Assembly: GCF_041583195.1 (NCBI RefSeq)
Contig: NZ_JBFHGL010000002.1
Coordinates: 124,001-188,000 of the forward strand
DNA from: Sulfurimonas sp.
Lineage (GTDB): Bacteria; Campylobacterota; Campylobacteria; Campylobacterales; Sulfurimonadaceae
Reading direction: 5' to 3'
Length of the DNA stretch: 64,000 nucleotides
Below are positions 8,595-18,756 of this stretch, in pieces. The notes beneath the pieces are model-generated. The model was given only the letters and a program-made list of their open reading frames with translations. It was not told the DNA's origin and did no database searches. The translations under genes were made by a program, and so were the position numbers. Each line of letters starts with the position of its first letter. Position 1 is the first letter of the stretch.

Positions 8595-9623
8595 ATGAAA
8601 ATAGAAAACTACTCAATAGCGATGCAGTCTAAACATTGCAGTTCCACAACAGTTTCACACCTGTTTGAGCAAGAGTTGGTATCCCTAAATCAAGGTGAGG
8701 ATATCCAAAATACTAAGGCTACAAAAGTTCAAGAGATAGAGAGTAGCATTGAGTTTGCAAAAAGGCTTGAATTAACATTTATTCAAAACTTTATCCAATC
8801 ACTCAGCAATAACTCTGTAGAAAACAGCACTATGAATATCCGCTCAATAGAAGATATACAAAGAGATATAATCTCAAACAGATACTCCAAAAACAACTTC
8901 AAAGCTGTAGATTTTGAGTCTTTTAAACCAAGAAAACTCATGAGCCAAGAGGTGACTCTAACAAAACAGATAGAGCATAAAGAGTGTTTAGATGTTTCAA
9001 TGGAGGGTTGTATTCAAACAGTTACGCAGAAGATCAAACTTGATATTGACTTCTCATTATCTTCAACATTCGTAGAGAAACATCAACTTACAAAAACTAT
9101 GTTTTTTGATCCGCTTGTTTTAAACTTCGAAGGTGATATTCCAAATTTGGATTCAAACAAGTTCTCTTTTGACATTGATTGTGACGGTGAAGTTGATCAG
9201 ATCTCAAAACTCGGTGAAGGTTGTGGCTTTTTAGCACTCGATTCTAACAACAACGGGTCTATTGATGACGGTACAGAGCTTTTTGGTACACAAAGCGGAA
9301 ACGGTTTTTATGATCTAAGACGCTATGATGATGACAACAACGGCTGGATTGATGAGAGTGATTCAATTCTCGACTCACTGCGCATTTGGAAAAAAACAGA
9401 TACTGAAGATGAACTTGTAGCTCTAGGAGAGATGGGTATTGGTGCAATTTATCTGGGTTACAGCGAACAAGATTTTAATCTTAAAACATACGAGAATGAA
9501 ACACTTGGACGCATACGCTCAAACGGTCTGTTTTTAAATGAAGACGGTAGCAGTGGAGTTGTAAGTCAGATAGACTTTGCAAAAAAAGACTCTAAACTAT
9601 CTGAACTTATTCAATCAGCATAA
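8595..9623 (+). CDS. Protein with EF-hand-like Asp/Asn-rich calcium loops
   Basis: The frame opens with a GTG at 8574, but the ATG at 8595 has an AAGGGG ribosome-binding site at good spacing, giving 342 residues. There is no signal peptide. The N-terminal half is a polar helical region of unknown type. The C-terminal half holds Ca-binding-type loops: DIDCDGEVD (about 192), LDSNNNGSIDD (about 215) and DDDNNGWIDESD (about 245), then a globular end. The same DxNxNGxID pattern recurs in many uncharacterised bacterial proteins. It is divergent from the FliK-like gene and ends at a bidirectional hairpin. Location and function are unknown. Confidence 0.75.
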   Translation: MKIENYSIAMQSKHCSSTTVSHLFEQELVSLNQGEDIQNTKATKVQEIESSIEFAKRLELTFIQNFIQSLSNNSVENSTMNIRSIEDIQRDIISNRYSKNNFKAVDFESFKPRKLMSQEVTLTKQIEHKECLDVSMEGCIQTVTQKIKLDIDFSLSSTFVEKHQLTKTMFFDPLVLNFEGDIPNLDSNKFSFDIDCDGEVDQISKLGEGCGFLALDSNNNGSIDDGTELFGTQSGNGFYDLRRYDDDNNGWIDESDSILDSLRIWKKTDTEDELVALGEMGIGAIYLGYSEQDFNLKTYENETLGRIRSNGLFLNEDGSSGVVSQIDFAKKDSKLSELIQSA

Positions 9624-9625
9624 AA

Positions 9626-9653
9626 ATAAACTCCCTAATTATTGGGAGTTTAT
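9626..9653. terminator. Bidirectional terminator between the EF-hand-like gene and fumC
   Basis: A perfect 10-bp stem, ATAAACTCCC / GGGAGTTTAT with an 8-base loop, separates the two convergent genes and includes the fumC stop codon. It closes the long minus-strand run that starts at frdC. Confidence 0.7.
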
Positions 9654-11032
9654 ACCATTTTAGTAGGATCTACCCATTCTTTAAACTCATCCTTAGTTAC
9701 CAGCTTTAACTCCAACGCAGCTTCTAAAAGTGTAGTATTGTCCTTGTGTGCTTTTTTAGCTATTTTTGTAGCATTATCATAACCTATATGCTGATTTAAT
9801 GCTGTAACCAGCATAAGTGATTCATCTCTTAGCTTATTTATCCTATCTTCATTTGCAACTATACCTACAATACATCTATCCGTAAAACTATTACATCCGT
9901 CGGTTAAAAGTCTGATCGATTGTAGGAGGTTATAGATCATTACAGGCTTAAAGACGTTTAACTCAAAGTGCCCGTTTGATCCTGCTATAGTTATTGTCGT
10001 ATGGTTTCCCATAACCTGAGCAGCTATCATTGTAAGAGCTTCACTTTGTGTAGGATTTACTTTTCCAGGCATTATAGATGATCCAGGTTCATTCTCAGGC
10101 AAGCTAATCTCACCTATACCGCATCTTGGACCAGATGCCAAAAAGCGTATATCATTTGCTATTTTCATAACAGATGCAGCAACCGTATTCAATGCACCAC
10201 TAGCCTCTACTATAGCATCGTGTGCAGCAAGTGCTTCAAACTTATTCTCAGCCGTTATAAAAGTAAGTCCTGTCTCTCTTGAAACCTGTGCAGCGAACTC
10301 TTTATCAAACCCTTTGACACAATTTAGTCCTGTACCAACAGCAGTTCCACCTTGTGCTAACTGAGATAATGCAGGAAGCGTGCTCTCAACTCGTCTTATA
10401 GAATTTTTCATCTGCGCTACATAACCTGAGAACTCCTGACCAAGAGTTAGAGGTGTAGCATCTTGTGTATGTGTGCGACCAATTTTTATAATATGACCAA
10501 ATTCATTTGATTTTTTCTCTAACTCTTTATACATGTGTTTAAGTGCTGGGAGTAAACTATTTGTAATTTCTAAAACCGCAGCTATATGCATAGCCGTTGG
10601 GAAAGTATCGTTTGATGACTGACCCATATTACAGTGATCATTTGGATGTACAGGAATTTTTGAGCCAATCTCACCACCTAGAAGCTCTATTGCACGGTTA
10701 GATATAACCTCGTTTGCATTCATGTTTGTCTGAGTTCCTGAGCCTGTCTGCCACACTGAAAGCGGGAAATGATCATCTAGTTTTCCCTCTGCTACTTCAG
10801 AAGCTGCATCAATTATGGCATCAGCCATAGTAGACTCCAATCTTCCATATGACCTATTTACAATTGCAGCTGATTTTTTAACTATACCAAAAGCTCTAAT
10901 AAGCGGCTTTGGCATTGTTTCAATTCCTATTGGGAAATTTAATAAAGAGCGTGCAGATTGTGCTCCGTAATATTTATCTTGTGGTACTTTGAGTTCTCCA
11001 ACAGAGTCACTCTCGATTCTATAAGCAGTCAT
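9650..11032 (-). CDS. fumC: Class II fumarase
   Basis: Fumarate hydratase interconverts fumarate and malate in the (reductive) TCA cycle. The 460-residue length is normal. The lyase signature [11 protein letters not shown] is at about 313-323, with [10 protein letters not shown] near 100 and [10 protein letters not shown] near 185. Of two in-frame ATGs, the one at 11041 overlaps the AAGGTGG ribosome-binding site, whereas the ATG at 11032 is five bases downstream of it; I use the latter. It follows menG after a 36-base gap and ends in a bidirectional hairpin. Its substrate partners FrdCAB and MQO are also in the window. Confidence 0.97.
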   Translation of the reverse strand: MTAYRIESDSVGELKVPQDKYYGAQSARSLLNFPIGIETMPKPLIRAFGIVKKSAAIVNRSYGRLESTMADAIIDAASEVAEGKLDDHFPLSVWQTGSGTQTNMNANEVISNRAIELLGGEIGSKIPVHPNDHCNMGQSSNDTFPTAMHIAAVLEITNSLLPALKHMYKELEKKSNEFGHIIKIGRTHTQDATPLTLGQEFSGYVAQMKNSIRRVESTLPALSQLAQGGTAVGTGLNCVKGFDKEFAAQVSRETGLTFITAENKFEALAAHDAIVEASGALNTVAASVMKIANDIRFLASGPRCGIGEISLPENEPGSSIMPGKVNPTQSEALTMIAAQVMGNHTTITIAGSNGHFELNVFKPVMIYNLLQSIRLLTDGCNSFTDRCIVGIVANEDRINKLRDESLMLVTALNQHIGYDNATKIAKKAHKDNTTLLEAALELKLVTKDEFKEWVDPTKMV

Positions 11033-11068
11033 AACATCCACCTTAAAATAAAGTGGGAATATTATAAC

Positions 11069-11779
11069 TTATTTTTTTCTAGCTATTAAAAGTGTAGATA
11101 TATCCATAGAGAAACTTTTGTTATAAAGCATTTCAAAACCTGCATCTTCAAGCTCTTTTATCATATTTGATACAGTTGAAAAGTCTTCAATAGAGTTAGG
11201 AAGGTACTCGTATGCTTCGAGGTTTTTAGATATAAAACCTCCAACTTTTGGAAGTATTTTATTCATATAAAAGTCTCTGATCTTACCAAGAAGTGAAGGA
11301 TTTTCATTTTTCATAAACTCTAAAATAACAACAAGTCCGTCTTTTTTAAGAACGCGGTTGAACTCATCTAGAGCTTCTTTTCTCTCAACAACATTACGGA
11401 TTCCATATGTAATACTTAAAACATCTGCAGATTCATCTTCAAGAGGGATCTCTGTAGCTTTTGCTATATGATAGTTGAATTTAGGAAATTTTTTACGTGC
11501 AACACCAACCATACCTTCTGATGGATCAACACCTACGATTTCACCGATAGCTATACCACTAACTTCAGCTCGACTTCTCCAGAACTCCATCATATCACCG
11601 GTTCCACATGCAACATCTACTATCTTATCAAGTGTGTCATCACCCTTGAATTCGTATGCAAGATCACATGCTTTTCTTCTCCAGCTTTTATCAACACCCA
11701 TACTCATAACACGGTTTGCAGTATCGTATGTCGGAGCTATCTCATCGAACATTGAAACTATTTTTTCCTGTTTTTCCAT
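11069..11779 (-). CDS. menG: Demethylmenaquinone methyltransferase (MenG/UbiE)
   Basis: The 236-residue SAM-dependent methyltransferase carries out C-methylation of the quinone ring. Motif VDVACGTGDMMEFW (about 53-66) is the SAM-binding loop, and the UbiE/COQ5 signatures YDTANRVMSMG and SITYGIRNV are both present. Campylobacterota use menaquinone, so demethylmenaquinone is the expected substrate; some members also make methylmenaquinones with a different enzyme. It lies seven bases after ribD in the long minus-strand run. Confidence 0.93.
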   Translation of the reverse strand: MEKQEKIVSMFDEIAPTYDTANRVMSMGVDKSWRRKACDLAYEFKGDDTLDKIVDVACGTGDMMEFWRSRAEVSGIAIGEIVGVDPSEGMVGVARKKFPKFNYHIAKATEIPLEDESADVLSITYGIRNVVERKEALDEFNRVLKKDGLVVILEFMKNENPSLLGKIRDFYMNKILPKVGGFISKNLEAYEYLPNSIEDFSTVSNMIKELEDAGFEMLYNKSFSMDISTLLIARKK

Positions 11780-11786
11780 TAGCTAA

Positions 11787-12797
11787 CTATCCTCTCTTTT
11801 TCAACCACATAATTATATCTTCGTCTTCTTGGAGTATATTTAAAATCTCAAATTCTTGCTTGTTTGTTTGAAATACTTTACTGCCACCAAGCTTAGGAGC
11901 AACATAACACAGATATCTATCAACAATGTCACGAGTAGCCTCAAACATATTTGCTCCACCCTCGATCATAATGTTTTTGTAGTTTTTAATCTCATCTAAG
12001 CTGTCGGATATTATAACCTTTCTACCCTCAACTCCAAATAACGGTATTGTTTTATCAAACTCTTTTTCTCTTGAATAGATTAACACATTAGGTGCTTTTC
12101 CATCAACCATTCTTGCATCAAGTGTAGGTCTGTCAACTCTTACAGTCTCACCGCCGATCACTAAAAGATCACATTTGTCCCTCACATCGTGAACATTTTT
12201 ACGAGACTCTTTAGAAGTTATTATTCCATCATCGTATGTTCCGTTAAGTCTTTGAGCCCATTTAAAAAATACAAAGCTTTTTTTATGCCAAGCCTCAAAT
12301 GGGTAAAGCAACTCTTTCGATTCAGTCTCTAAAATTCCACTTTCAACCTCTATATTTGAATCTTTCAGTTTTTTATTTCCACATGCAGCTTCGGGGTTGT
12401 TATCTTGTGCACCTACATATACTTTTTTAACACCCATAGCACATAAAAGATCTGCACAAGATGGTGTTTTACCAACATGCGAACAAGGTTCAAGTGTAGT
12501 ATATACACTGCAGTTTTTAAAAATATTATTATGATTTTCTTTTAAATACTCATGTATATCTGCTGAGGAAGTTAAGTCTTTAATTTTTGTGTCATGAGTT
12601 AGTTTTGTATATGCAGATTTTAGTGCTTCAACTTCTGCATGTGGAAGTCCTGCTTTTTTATGCGCTTCGACTGCTAAAATTTCACCATCTTGTGAAACTA
12701 TACAGCAGCCCACTGCAGGATTTGGGTATGTCAACCCTTGGTATTTCCATCCCTCTTTAAGGGCTAATTTCATATAAAAATTATGATCGACTACCAT
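11787..12797 (-). CDS. ribD: Riboflavin biosynthesis deaminase/reductase RibD
   Basis: This 336-residue bifunctional enzyme performs steps two and three of riboflavin synthesis. The N-terminal deaminase has zinc ligands in HAEVEAL (about 53) and EPCSHVGKTPSCADLL (about 104-119). The C-terminal NADPH reductase contains VIGGETVRVDRPTLDAR and MIEGGANMFEATRDI. It is a little shorter than E. coli RibD (367). The ATG at 12797 overlaps the rimP stop by seven bases, indicating coupling. Flavins are needed by FrdA, NuoF and MQO in this window. Confidence 0.93.
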   Translation of the reverse strand: MVVDHNFYMKLALKEGWKYQGLTYPNPAVGCCIVSQDGEILAVEAHKKAGLPHAEVEALKSAYTKLTHDTKIKDLTSSADIHEYLKENHNNIFKNCSVYTTLEPCSHVGKTPSCADLLCAMGVKKVYVGAQDNNPEAACGNKKLKDSNIEVESGILETESKELLYPFEAWHKKSFVFFKWAQRLNGTYDDGIITSKESRKNVHDVRDKCDLLVIGGETVRVDRPTLDARMVDGKAPNVLIYSREKEFDKTIPLFGVEGRKVIISDSLDEIKNYKNIMIEGGANMFEATRDIVDRYLCYVAPKLGGSKVFQTNKQEFEILNILQEDEDIIMWLKKRG

Positions 12798-13240
12798 TCA
12801 AAATATGTTTTTGCTTTTGATATTTCGCCAAAGTCGACACTCTCTTGTTTACCGTCAACTTCTAGAGTTATCTTAGAATCTTCAACTCTTAAGAGTTTAC
12901 CTTTTAACTTATCACGGCTAGAAAAACCAAGCTGTACATTTTCACCGATTGAAAGCTCATACTGGTGCAGGTTTTTTAGTTTTCTCTCAATACCAGGGCT
13001 TGATACTTCTAGGCGATAATCACCGCTTACTGGAGGAGTTACATCTAAAAGCGGAGATATTAAACGGCTTAATTCTGCACAAGTATCCAGACTTACAGGC
13101 TTTCTTTTTCCATTTTCTATTTCAGTAGAAACTACAGATATTCTATATATAGTCTCATCAAATTCACTTACTGTAGAAATATCGTAAAGTTCTAAATCAA
13201 GAGATTTAACAAATGATTCAATATCGCTCTCAAGACTCAT
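12791..13240 (-). CDS. rimP: Ribosome maturation factor RimP
   Basis: RimP (about 149 residues) assists 30S subunit assembly. Features include LELYDI, the hallmark VEVSSPG-type motif seen here as LEVSSPGIERKLK, and the C-terminal Sm-like barrel ending in KTYFEW. The frame can be opened to 13279, but the ATG at 13240 (MSLESDIE) has an AAGGAT ribosome-binding site at proper spacing and fits the family N terminus. It overlaps rbfA by 11 bases and ribD by seven. Confidence 0.92.
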   Translation of the reverse strand: MSLESDIESFVKSLDLELYDISTVSEFDETIYRISVVSTEIENGKRKPVSLDTCAELSRLISPLLDVTPPVSGDYRLEVSSPGIERKLKNLHQYELSIGENVQLGFSSRDKLKGKLLRVEDSKITLEVDGKQESVDFGEISKAKTYFEW

Positions 13241-13595
13241 TGTTTTTATCCTTAGATATTTTTTTAAATAGCTCATCAATAGTTTGAGCTTTTTTTAGGT
13301 GCTCATCAAACTCAAATTTTAGTTTTGGTGAACGAAACCAGCCTTGATCTTTCATACAATAATCTTCAATGATTGGTCTGGCTTTTTTTAATTGTTTAAG
13401 AAGTACAGATTTTTCTTGTTCACTAAAATAGCTTGGGTCGATGTATACCTTAGCATCATCACGCCCTTTAGAGCATCTAACTTCTATAACGTCTAGTTCA
13501 TGTAGACGATTATCATTTAACTGACTAAGAGCTTCAGGGATAAGCTCTTGTAAGATAGAGTCAGTTCTTTTTAGTTTTATTTGTGCGTCAGTCAC
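13230..13595 (-). CDS. rbfA: 30S ribosome-binding factor RbfA
   Basis: The 121-residue protein has the KH-like RbfA fold: the start KLKRTDSILQELIPEAL, a VRCSKGRDDAKVYID strand and a helix ending in RSPKLKFEFDEHLKKA. RbfA binds 16S rRNA during late 30S maturation. It lies between infB (nine-base gap) and rimP (overlap) in the classic infB-rbfA-rimP order. Confidence 0.92.
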   Translation of the reverse strand: MTDAQIKLKRTDSILQELIPEALSQLNDNRLHELDVIEVRCSKGRDDAKVYIDPSYFSEQEKSVLLKQLKKARPIIEDYCMKDQGWFRSPKLKFEFDEHLKKAQTIDELFKKISKDKNNES

Positions 13596-13604
13596 TTTAG
13601 TTCT

Positions 13605-16241
13605 TTACAGTGAAACTTTTTGTTCAACTTTTTTGAATGTTTCGATTACATCGCCAACTTGAACGTCGTCGTAACCTTTGATACCAACACCACATTCGTA
13701 TCCGTTACCAACTTCTTCAACATCATCTTTGAAACGTTTAAGAGAAGTAAGTTCGCCTTCAAATATAACAACACCCTCACGGATAACACGTACAAGTCCA
13801 CCACGGATAAGTTTACCATCAACAACCGTACAACCAGCAATCATACCTTTTGGTGTTTTGAATGTATCTTGAACATCAGCCTGACCAGTGTTTTCTTCTG
13901 TAAATTTAAGATCCATCATACCAGTTAACATTGCTGTTACATCATCAAGTAGTTGATAAATTACAGAGTAGTTTCTGATCTCAATTCCACGCTGTTTAGC
14001 TAGTGCTTTAACTGAACCTGTTGGACGGATGTTAAATCCTAGAAGTACACAGTTATCACTCGCACTCGCTAACTCTACATCGTTTTCAGTAATACCACCG
14101 ACACCAGTTGAGATAACTTCAACTTTTACCTCTTCATTTCTTAACTCACTTAATGAAGTTCTAAGTGCTTCAAGTGAACCGTGAACGTCTGCTTTAAGTA
14201 CAACTTTAAGAGTTTTAAGACGACCTTCCGCAATCATAGCTGTCATATCTTCTAGAGTTGATTTAGTTGATTTAGAAAGCTCTTTATGTCTGTCATATTC
14301 ATAACGTTTATGAGCGTATTCTTTAGCTTCTTTATCACTTGAAACTGCCATTAAAACTTCACCTGATGGTGGAACAGTATCAAGTCCTGCAACTTGTGCA
14401 GTGTGTGATGGTCCGATCGATTTAATCTGTTTTCCATTTTCATCGATCAGCGCTTTAACACGTCCATATGAGCTACCACAAACAATATTGTCACCAACTT
14501 TTAAGGTACCGTTTTGAACGATAACCGTAGCAACAGGACCACGACCTTTTTCAAGTGAAGCCTCAACAACAGCAGATTTTGCAGGTACGTTCGGGTTAGC
14601 TTTAAGCTCTAGTACTTCTGAAGTGATAAGGATGTTCTCTAACAGATCATCAATACCCATACCAGTTTTAGCAGATAATGGAATAAACTCAACATCTCCA
14701 CCCCAGTCAATACTAGTAATACCATGCTCGGCCATCTGACCTTTAACTAAGTCTGGATTAGCTGTCTCTTTATCCATTTTATTAAGTGCTACAATTATAG
14801 GTGCACCTGAATCTTTAGCAATTTTTATAACCTCTTCAGTTTGAGGTTTAACACCATCATCAGCAGCTACAACAATAATAATAATATCTGTTACATCAGT
14901 ACCGCGTTGACGCATAGCACCAAATGCCGCGTGACCCGGAGTATCTATAAATGTGATTGGCTCACCGTGTTGCTCAACCGTATATGCACCGATATGTTGT
15001 GTGATACCACCAGCTTCACCTTCAGTAACTTTAGCACTTCTAATAGCATCAAGAAGTGAAGTCTTACCGTGATCAACGTGACCCATAATTGTAATAACAG
15101 GTGGACGTTTAACTGCATTTGGATCTTCTTCAATATCGTGAGATAAATCCTCTTCATAGTTAAACTCATTTTTAGGATCAATTACAGTAACTTCAACACC
15201 AAACTCTTCAGATAGAATCTCTATCTCATCACTTCCTAAGAAGTCATTTTTAGTCATCATCATACCAAGATCAAATAGTACTTTGATGATCTCACCCATA
15301 GGACGGTTTAGTTTTTCAGCAAACTCATAAACACGAATATCTTCAGGGATTTCAACGTGTGTTACAACTTCATCAACAGGTTTTTCTTTTACGTATTTTT
15401 TACGCTTATCACGAGATACTTTTCTACCGCGTCCTGCATTTTTACCTTTGTTAGAATTTCTACCAATAGGCTTAGGAGCTTTAGGTTTTTTAGGAGCTTC
15501 TGGCTCAAGTGGTGCACGCTCAGTCGCATTTAGGTCAAGTAGAGTTACCTGATCATCCATATCCATTGATACTTCAGCCATAGAACCGCCGAATATATCC
15601 ATCTTAGTTCCCGCATCTTTTTTACTTACAGGTGCTTCTTTTTTAGTTTTTTTCTTAGATGCAAGTTCTTCTAAAACCTCTGCACTCATCTTACCGTATG
15701 AAGATACTTTTGGCTGTTTTTTAGGAACATCGTAGCTATCGTTTGAACTAGTTTCTACACTAGTCTCAGCAGAAGGTTTTTTCTTTTTAACAATTTTCAG
15801 TCCGCCAAGCTTTTTCTTTGGAACTTGAACTGTTTTTATTTTAGGCTCGTCTTTTTTAGAAGACTCTTCTTTTTGTTCAGAAACTTCCTCTTCTTTAGCT
15901 TTAGGCTCTTTTTTCTCTTCTTCTTTAGCTTTAGGCTCTTTTTTCTCTTCTTTTTTAGTCTCTTTTACTTCAGCTGCTTTTTCCTCTTTTTTAGGTTCTG
16001 CATCTTCAGTTTTTTCTTCTGCTTTAGCTTTTTTTGCTTTTGCAGGTTTTTTATCTTCTTTCTTTGGTGCAGGAGAATCACCATTCATAATATAGTTCAT
16101 GATTTGTTCAGCATCTTCCATACTTACTGTACTTTGTGCTGACTTTACAACTAGTCCCATCTCGGTTGCTTTATTTATAACATCTTTTGAAGCTATACCC
16201 AACTCTGTTGCAACTTCGTGTACTCTAACTTTATCTATCAT
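13605..16241 (-). CDS. infB: Translation initiation factor IF-2
   Basis: IF-2 (878 residues) is the GTPase that places initiator tRNA on the ribosome. Residues 1-50 form one IF2_N domain. A Lys/Glu/Ala-rich linker (about 55-290) follows, with a short tandem repeat. A second IF2_N domain (about 300-365) precedes the GTPase domain with GHVDHGKT (about 385), DTPGH and NKMD. The C-terminal barrels and the fMet-tRNA binding domain are complete. The linker is strand-asymmetric and creates long Phe-rich shadow frames on the other strand that are not genes. The ATG overlaps ylxR by 11 bases. Confidence 0.98.
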   Translation of the reverse strand: MIDKVRVHEVATELGIASKDVINKATEMGLVVKSAQSTVSMEDAEQIMNYIMNGDSPAPKKEDKKPAKAKKAKAEEKTEDAEPKKEEKAAEVKETKKEEKKEPKAKEEEKKEPKAKEEEVSEQKEESSKKDEPKIKTVQVPKKKLGGLKIVKKKKPSAETSVETSSNDSYDVPKKQPKVSSYGKMSAEVLEELASKKKTKKEAPVSKKDAGTKMDIFGGSMAEVSMDMDDQVTLLDLNATERAPLEPEAPKKPKAPKPIGRNSNKGKNAGRGRKVSRDKRKKYVKEKPVDEVVTHVEIPEDIRVYEFAEKLNRPMGEIIKVLFDLGMMMTKNDFLGSDEIEILSEEFGVEVTVIDPKNEFNYEEDLSHDIEEDPNAVKRPPVITIMGHVDHGKTSLLDAIRSAKVTEGEAGGITQHIGAYTVEQHGEPITFIDTPGHAAFGAMRQRGTDVTDIIIIVVAADDGVKPQTEEVIKIAKDSGAPIIVALNKMDKETANPDLVKGQMAEHGITSIDWGGDVEFIPLSAKTGMGIDDLLENILITSEVLELKANPNVPAKSAVVEASLEKGRGPVATVIVQNGTLKVGDNIVCGSSYGRVKALIDENGKQIKSIGPSHTAQVAGLDTVPPSGEVLMAVSSDKEAKEYAHKRYEYDRHKELSKSTKSTLEDMTAMIAEGRLKTLKVVLKADVHGSLEALRTSLSELRNEEVKVEVISTGVGGITENDVELASASDNCVLLGFNIRPTGSVKALAKQRGIEIRNYSVIYQLLDDVTAMLTGMMDLKFTEENTGQADVQDTFKTPKGMIAGCTVVDGKLIRGGLVRVIREGVVIFEGELTSLKRFKDDVEEVGNGYECGVGIKGYDDVQVGDVIETFKKVEQKVSL
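15891..15950. repeat. Two exact 30-base tandem repeats inside infB
   Basis: Bases 15891-15920 and 15921-15950 are identical, with a third degenerate part-copy after them. On the coding strand they give a repeated ten-residue Lys/Glu/Pro/Ala unit ([10 protein letters not shown] type) in the flexible linker of IF-2. In-frame copy-number change here would be tolerated, making it a possible strain marker. Confidence 0.9.
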
Positions 16242-16488
16242 CAGTGATGATCTCCTTTATTTTATTCAATAATTTTTCTTTATCGCCACTCTTACATTGA
16301 CGCATTAAGCAACGCAATAACTTTTTATCATCATTTAAACAGTTATCGCACAAATAAAATGTCCTACCAACCCCATTAAAAACTTCTATATTTGAGTCTA
16401 TACATTGCAGTCTAAGCATGTTTTTCTGAAAATCTCTTTCCCTGCAACATATACACATTCTACTTGGTTGGTAAAATTTTTTCGCCAT
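16231..16488 (-). CDS. ylxR: YlxR-family (DUF448) RNA-binding protein
   Basis: The 85-residue basic protein has [11 protein letters not shown] near the N terminus, and CDNCLND in the middle, matching the YlxR fold found upstream of infB in many bacteria. Related proteins bind RNA or act as nucleoid-associated regulators. The extra cysteines (CICC and CDNC) could hold a metal. It overlaps infB by 11 bases and follows thrB after 29 bases. Confidence 0.85.
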   Translation of the reverse strand: MAKKFYQPSRMCICCRERDFQKNMLRLQCIDSNIEVFNGVGRTFYLCDNCLNDDKKLLRCLMRQCKSGDKEKLLNKIKEIITDDR

Positions 16489-16517
16489 TATATCTAAATC
16501 TGCTCTTTTTTAATAGC

Positions 16518-17399
16518 TTATCGCTCTATAATTAGACCATTATTATCAAAATTTAATGTTTTAACTGTAAATTCCGGAAATTTTTGCTTTAATTTGTTTG
16601 CAATCATAGCTGCATCTTCATCATAAACCATATTAAAAAACGTAGAACCGCTTCCACTTAACGTACTCATAAGTGCTCCACTTTCATATGCAACTTTTTG
16701 AACTGCAAAAAGCTCAGGCAGAGTTTTCATTCTTGCTTTTTGATGAAATCTGTCATGAGAAGCCAAACGCAACATCTCCCAGTCTTCATTAAAAAACGAA
16801 GCTACGCTAAGTGCCGTGTGTGAAAGATTATATACTGCATTATCTTTTGAATAAGACTTAGGCAGAACCGTACGAGAACGTGACGTGTTCATCTGCTTGT
16901 TTGGGATAATAACTACAGCTTTTATATAATCAGGCAGATGCTTTTTTTGTGAAAAAACCTTGTTCTTCTCAACAGTAGCAGCATTAAATCCACCCATCAC
17001 TGCAGGCGTAATATTATCTGGATGGTTTTCATATACAAGTGCATGGTTTAGTATTCTTCTTTTGCTAACTCTAATACCTGCTGCCTCATGAGCAGACGCA
17101 ATAGCAGATACAATTACTGCAGAAGAGCTTCCAAGACCTCTTGACATAGGTATTTGGTTATAAAAAGTAAACTTAAATGTTTGTCTTTTTTTTGTAAGAC
17201 GGTTGTAATGTTCGTTAAATATACCTATAAAAAGGTTATTTCCTTTAAGTCTAGGGTTACCTTCACCCTCACCTTTTATAGATACACTAAAAAATTTCGA
17301 TGGATGAAATTCAACTTTATTTCTTAAATCAACCGCAAGACCAAGTGAATCAAAACCCGGTCCTAAATTTGCACTAGTAGCTGGTACGCTAATTTCCAA
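16518..17399 (-). CDS. thrB: Homoserine kinase
   Basis: The 293-residue GHMP kinase phosphorylates homoserine for threonine synthesis. The ATP-binding motif [11 protein letters not shown] is at about 83-93; the N-terminal strand [16 protein letters not shown] and the [15 protein letters not shown] motif also match ThrB. It is ten bases downstream of tsaB in a gene order I recall from Campylobacter (lpxC, tsaB-like, thrB). Confidence 0.94.
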   Translation of the reverse strand: MEISVPATSANLGPGFDSLGLAVDLRNKVEFHPSKFFSVSIKGEGEGNPRLKGNNLFIGIFNEHYNRLTKKRQTFKFTFYNQIPMSRGLGSSSAVIVSAIASAHEAAGIRVSKRRILNHALVYENHPDNITPAVMGGFNAATVEKNKVFSQKKHLPDYIKAVVIIPNKQMNTSRSRTVLPKSYSKDNAVYNLSHTALSVASFFNEDWEMLRLASHDRFHQKARMKTLPELFAVQKVAYESGALMSTLSGSGSTFFNMVYDEDAAMIANKLKQKFPEFTVKTLNFDNNGLIIER

Positions 17400-17408
17400 T
17401 TGTTTTTC

Positions 17409-17870
17409 CTATCCAACTGCTCCTATTGCATATAGGGGCGTTGTATTTTCATCAAACTCATCATACTCAAGCACATCTTTTAGTTCAAATTTACCAATAG
17501 GCGCTTTTTCTAGTTTTTGAGTTTCTATTTTAGAAAAGATTTTAACAAAAAATAGCTTTCCAATCGCTTTTATTGGTTGATTATCATTAAAATAAAACGC
17601 ATCTGTTGCAAAAAGTGGAATTTTTTTCAAAATAGATAGTGATTTTAAAAAAAGATATGTGATCTTTATAGCCATAAAACTTCCGGGACCTTTTGCATAA
17701 AAAAGATTTTTGATCTCATATTTTTTTAAAAGCTCTTCAAATATTTCAGGTAATACTTCAGAAGTTTTTTCCTCTGTAGATATAGTTTCTATAAGTTTTT
17801 TATTTTCATATACTCCAATTAAGATCGGAGATGAAAGAGTTACGCAAACTACATCTACATTTTTAAGCAT
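17409..17870 (-). CDS. tsaB: Short TsaB-like tRNA t6A-modification protein
   Basis: The 153-residue protein shows the N-terminal ASKHA-type lobe of TsaB, with the conserved [12 protein letters not shown] (GPGSFTGLR in most TsaB) and a hydrophobic strand start. TsaB is the non-catalytic partner of TsaD in making t6A37 on ANN-decoding tRNAs. It is much shorter than E. coli TsaB (231), having lost most of the second lobe; I believe this compact form is usual in Campylobacterota but cannot check here. It overlaps lpxC by eight bases. Confidence 0.8.
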   Translation of the reverse strand: MLKNVDVVCVTLSSPILIGVYENKKLIETISTEEKTSEVLPEIFEELLKKYEIKNLFYAKGPGSFMAIKITYLFLKSLSILKKIPLFATDAFYFNDNQPIKAIGKLFFVKIFSKIETQKLEKAPIGKFELKDVLEYDEFDENTTPLYAIGAVG

Positions 17871-18747
17871 ACGCTTTTTCTAACTCTTTCGTTTTTTCAC
17901 CTACAAGTTCTATAACTTCGTAGTTTTCTTCAGACTTTAAAAGCTCAAGAGTCAGTTTGTGGTTTAGATCATGACTTCCCGCCATTGCTTCATAGTTTCC
18001 TATGAAGTTCATCCCGATAAGGCTCATATCACCGATAGCATCTAGAATTTTATGTCTTACAAACTCGTCTGAATATCTTAACCCCTCAGGATTTAGAACT
18101 TTTTTATCGTCTAATACAACTGCATTTTCTAACGATCCGCCAAGTGCTAAACCTTTTGAACGAAGATACTGAACTTCTTGAACAAAACCGAAAGTTCTAG
18201 CACGTGAAATCTCATCTTTATAAGCTTGTTTAGTGAATTTTAAAGAGTAGTCTTGTTGTTTGATTACTGGGTGTGGGAACTTGATTGTAAAGTCATAGTT
18301 TAGATCTGGTGAAGGTGATAATTTTACATACTTTTCACCCTCTTGAACTACAACCTCTTTTTTAATACGCATAACTTTTTTAGGCTCATCTAACTCTTGT
18401 CTTCCTGCCTCGTCTAAAAGCATACAAAAACTTGCACTGCTTCCATCCATTACAGGTACTTCATCAGCATCAACCGTAACTTTTAAATTATCTATTCCAT
18501 ATGCATATATTGCAGATAAAAGGTGCTCTATTGTAGATATAACGTTTCCATCTTTACCAATCACGGTAGCCATTTTCGTATCTACAACATTTTCAGGAAT
18601 AAGAGGTATAGCTACATCAACGTCACTTCTATAAAAAACAATCCCTCCATTTGCTTCTTGAGGTTCAAGTTTAAGCTTTACAGGAGATCCTTTGTGAAGA
18701 CCTATACCTACTAATTCTACACTTTTTTTAATTGTACTCTGATACAT
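17863..18747 (-). CDS. lpxC: UDP-3-O-acyl-N-acetylglucosamine deacetylase LpxC
   Basis: LpxC (294 residues) catalyses the committed step of lipid A synthesis using zinc. Ligands are visible in STIEHLLSA (about 75) and [11 protein letters not shown] (about 228-238), and the catalytic His is in GSHDLNHKL. The N-terminal GIGLHKG and SRARTFGF motifs are also canonical. It sits nine bases after the M23 peptidase gene, so lipid A and peptidoglycan functions are co-transcribed. Confidence 0.97.
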   Translation of the reverse strand: MYQSTIKKSVELVGIGLHKGSPVKLKLEPQEANGGIVFYRSDVDVAIPLIPENVVDTKMATVIGKDGNVISTIEHLLSAIYAYGIDNLKVTVDADEVPVMDGSSASFCMLLDEAGRQELDEPKKVMRIKKEVVVQEGEKYVKLSPSPDLNYDFTIKFPHPVIKQQDYSLKFTKQAYKDEISRARTFGFVQEVQYLRSKGLALGGSLENAVVLDDKKVLNPEGLRYSDEFVRHKILDAIGDMSLIGMNFIGNYEAMAGSHDLNHKLTLELLKSEENYEVIELVGEKTKELEKAYA

Positions 18748-18756
18748 AATATACCC

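Noticed and set aside
15825-16142. A 105-codon Phe-rich open frame on the plus strand opposite infB
   Set aside because: It is the mirror of the Lys/Glu-rich IF-2 linker; such codons read as Phe/Leu/Ser on the other strand. It has no credible protein character.
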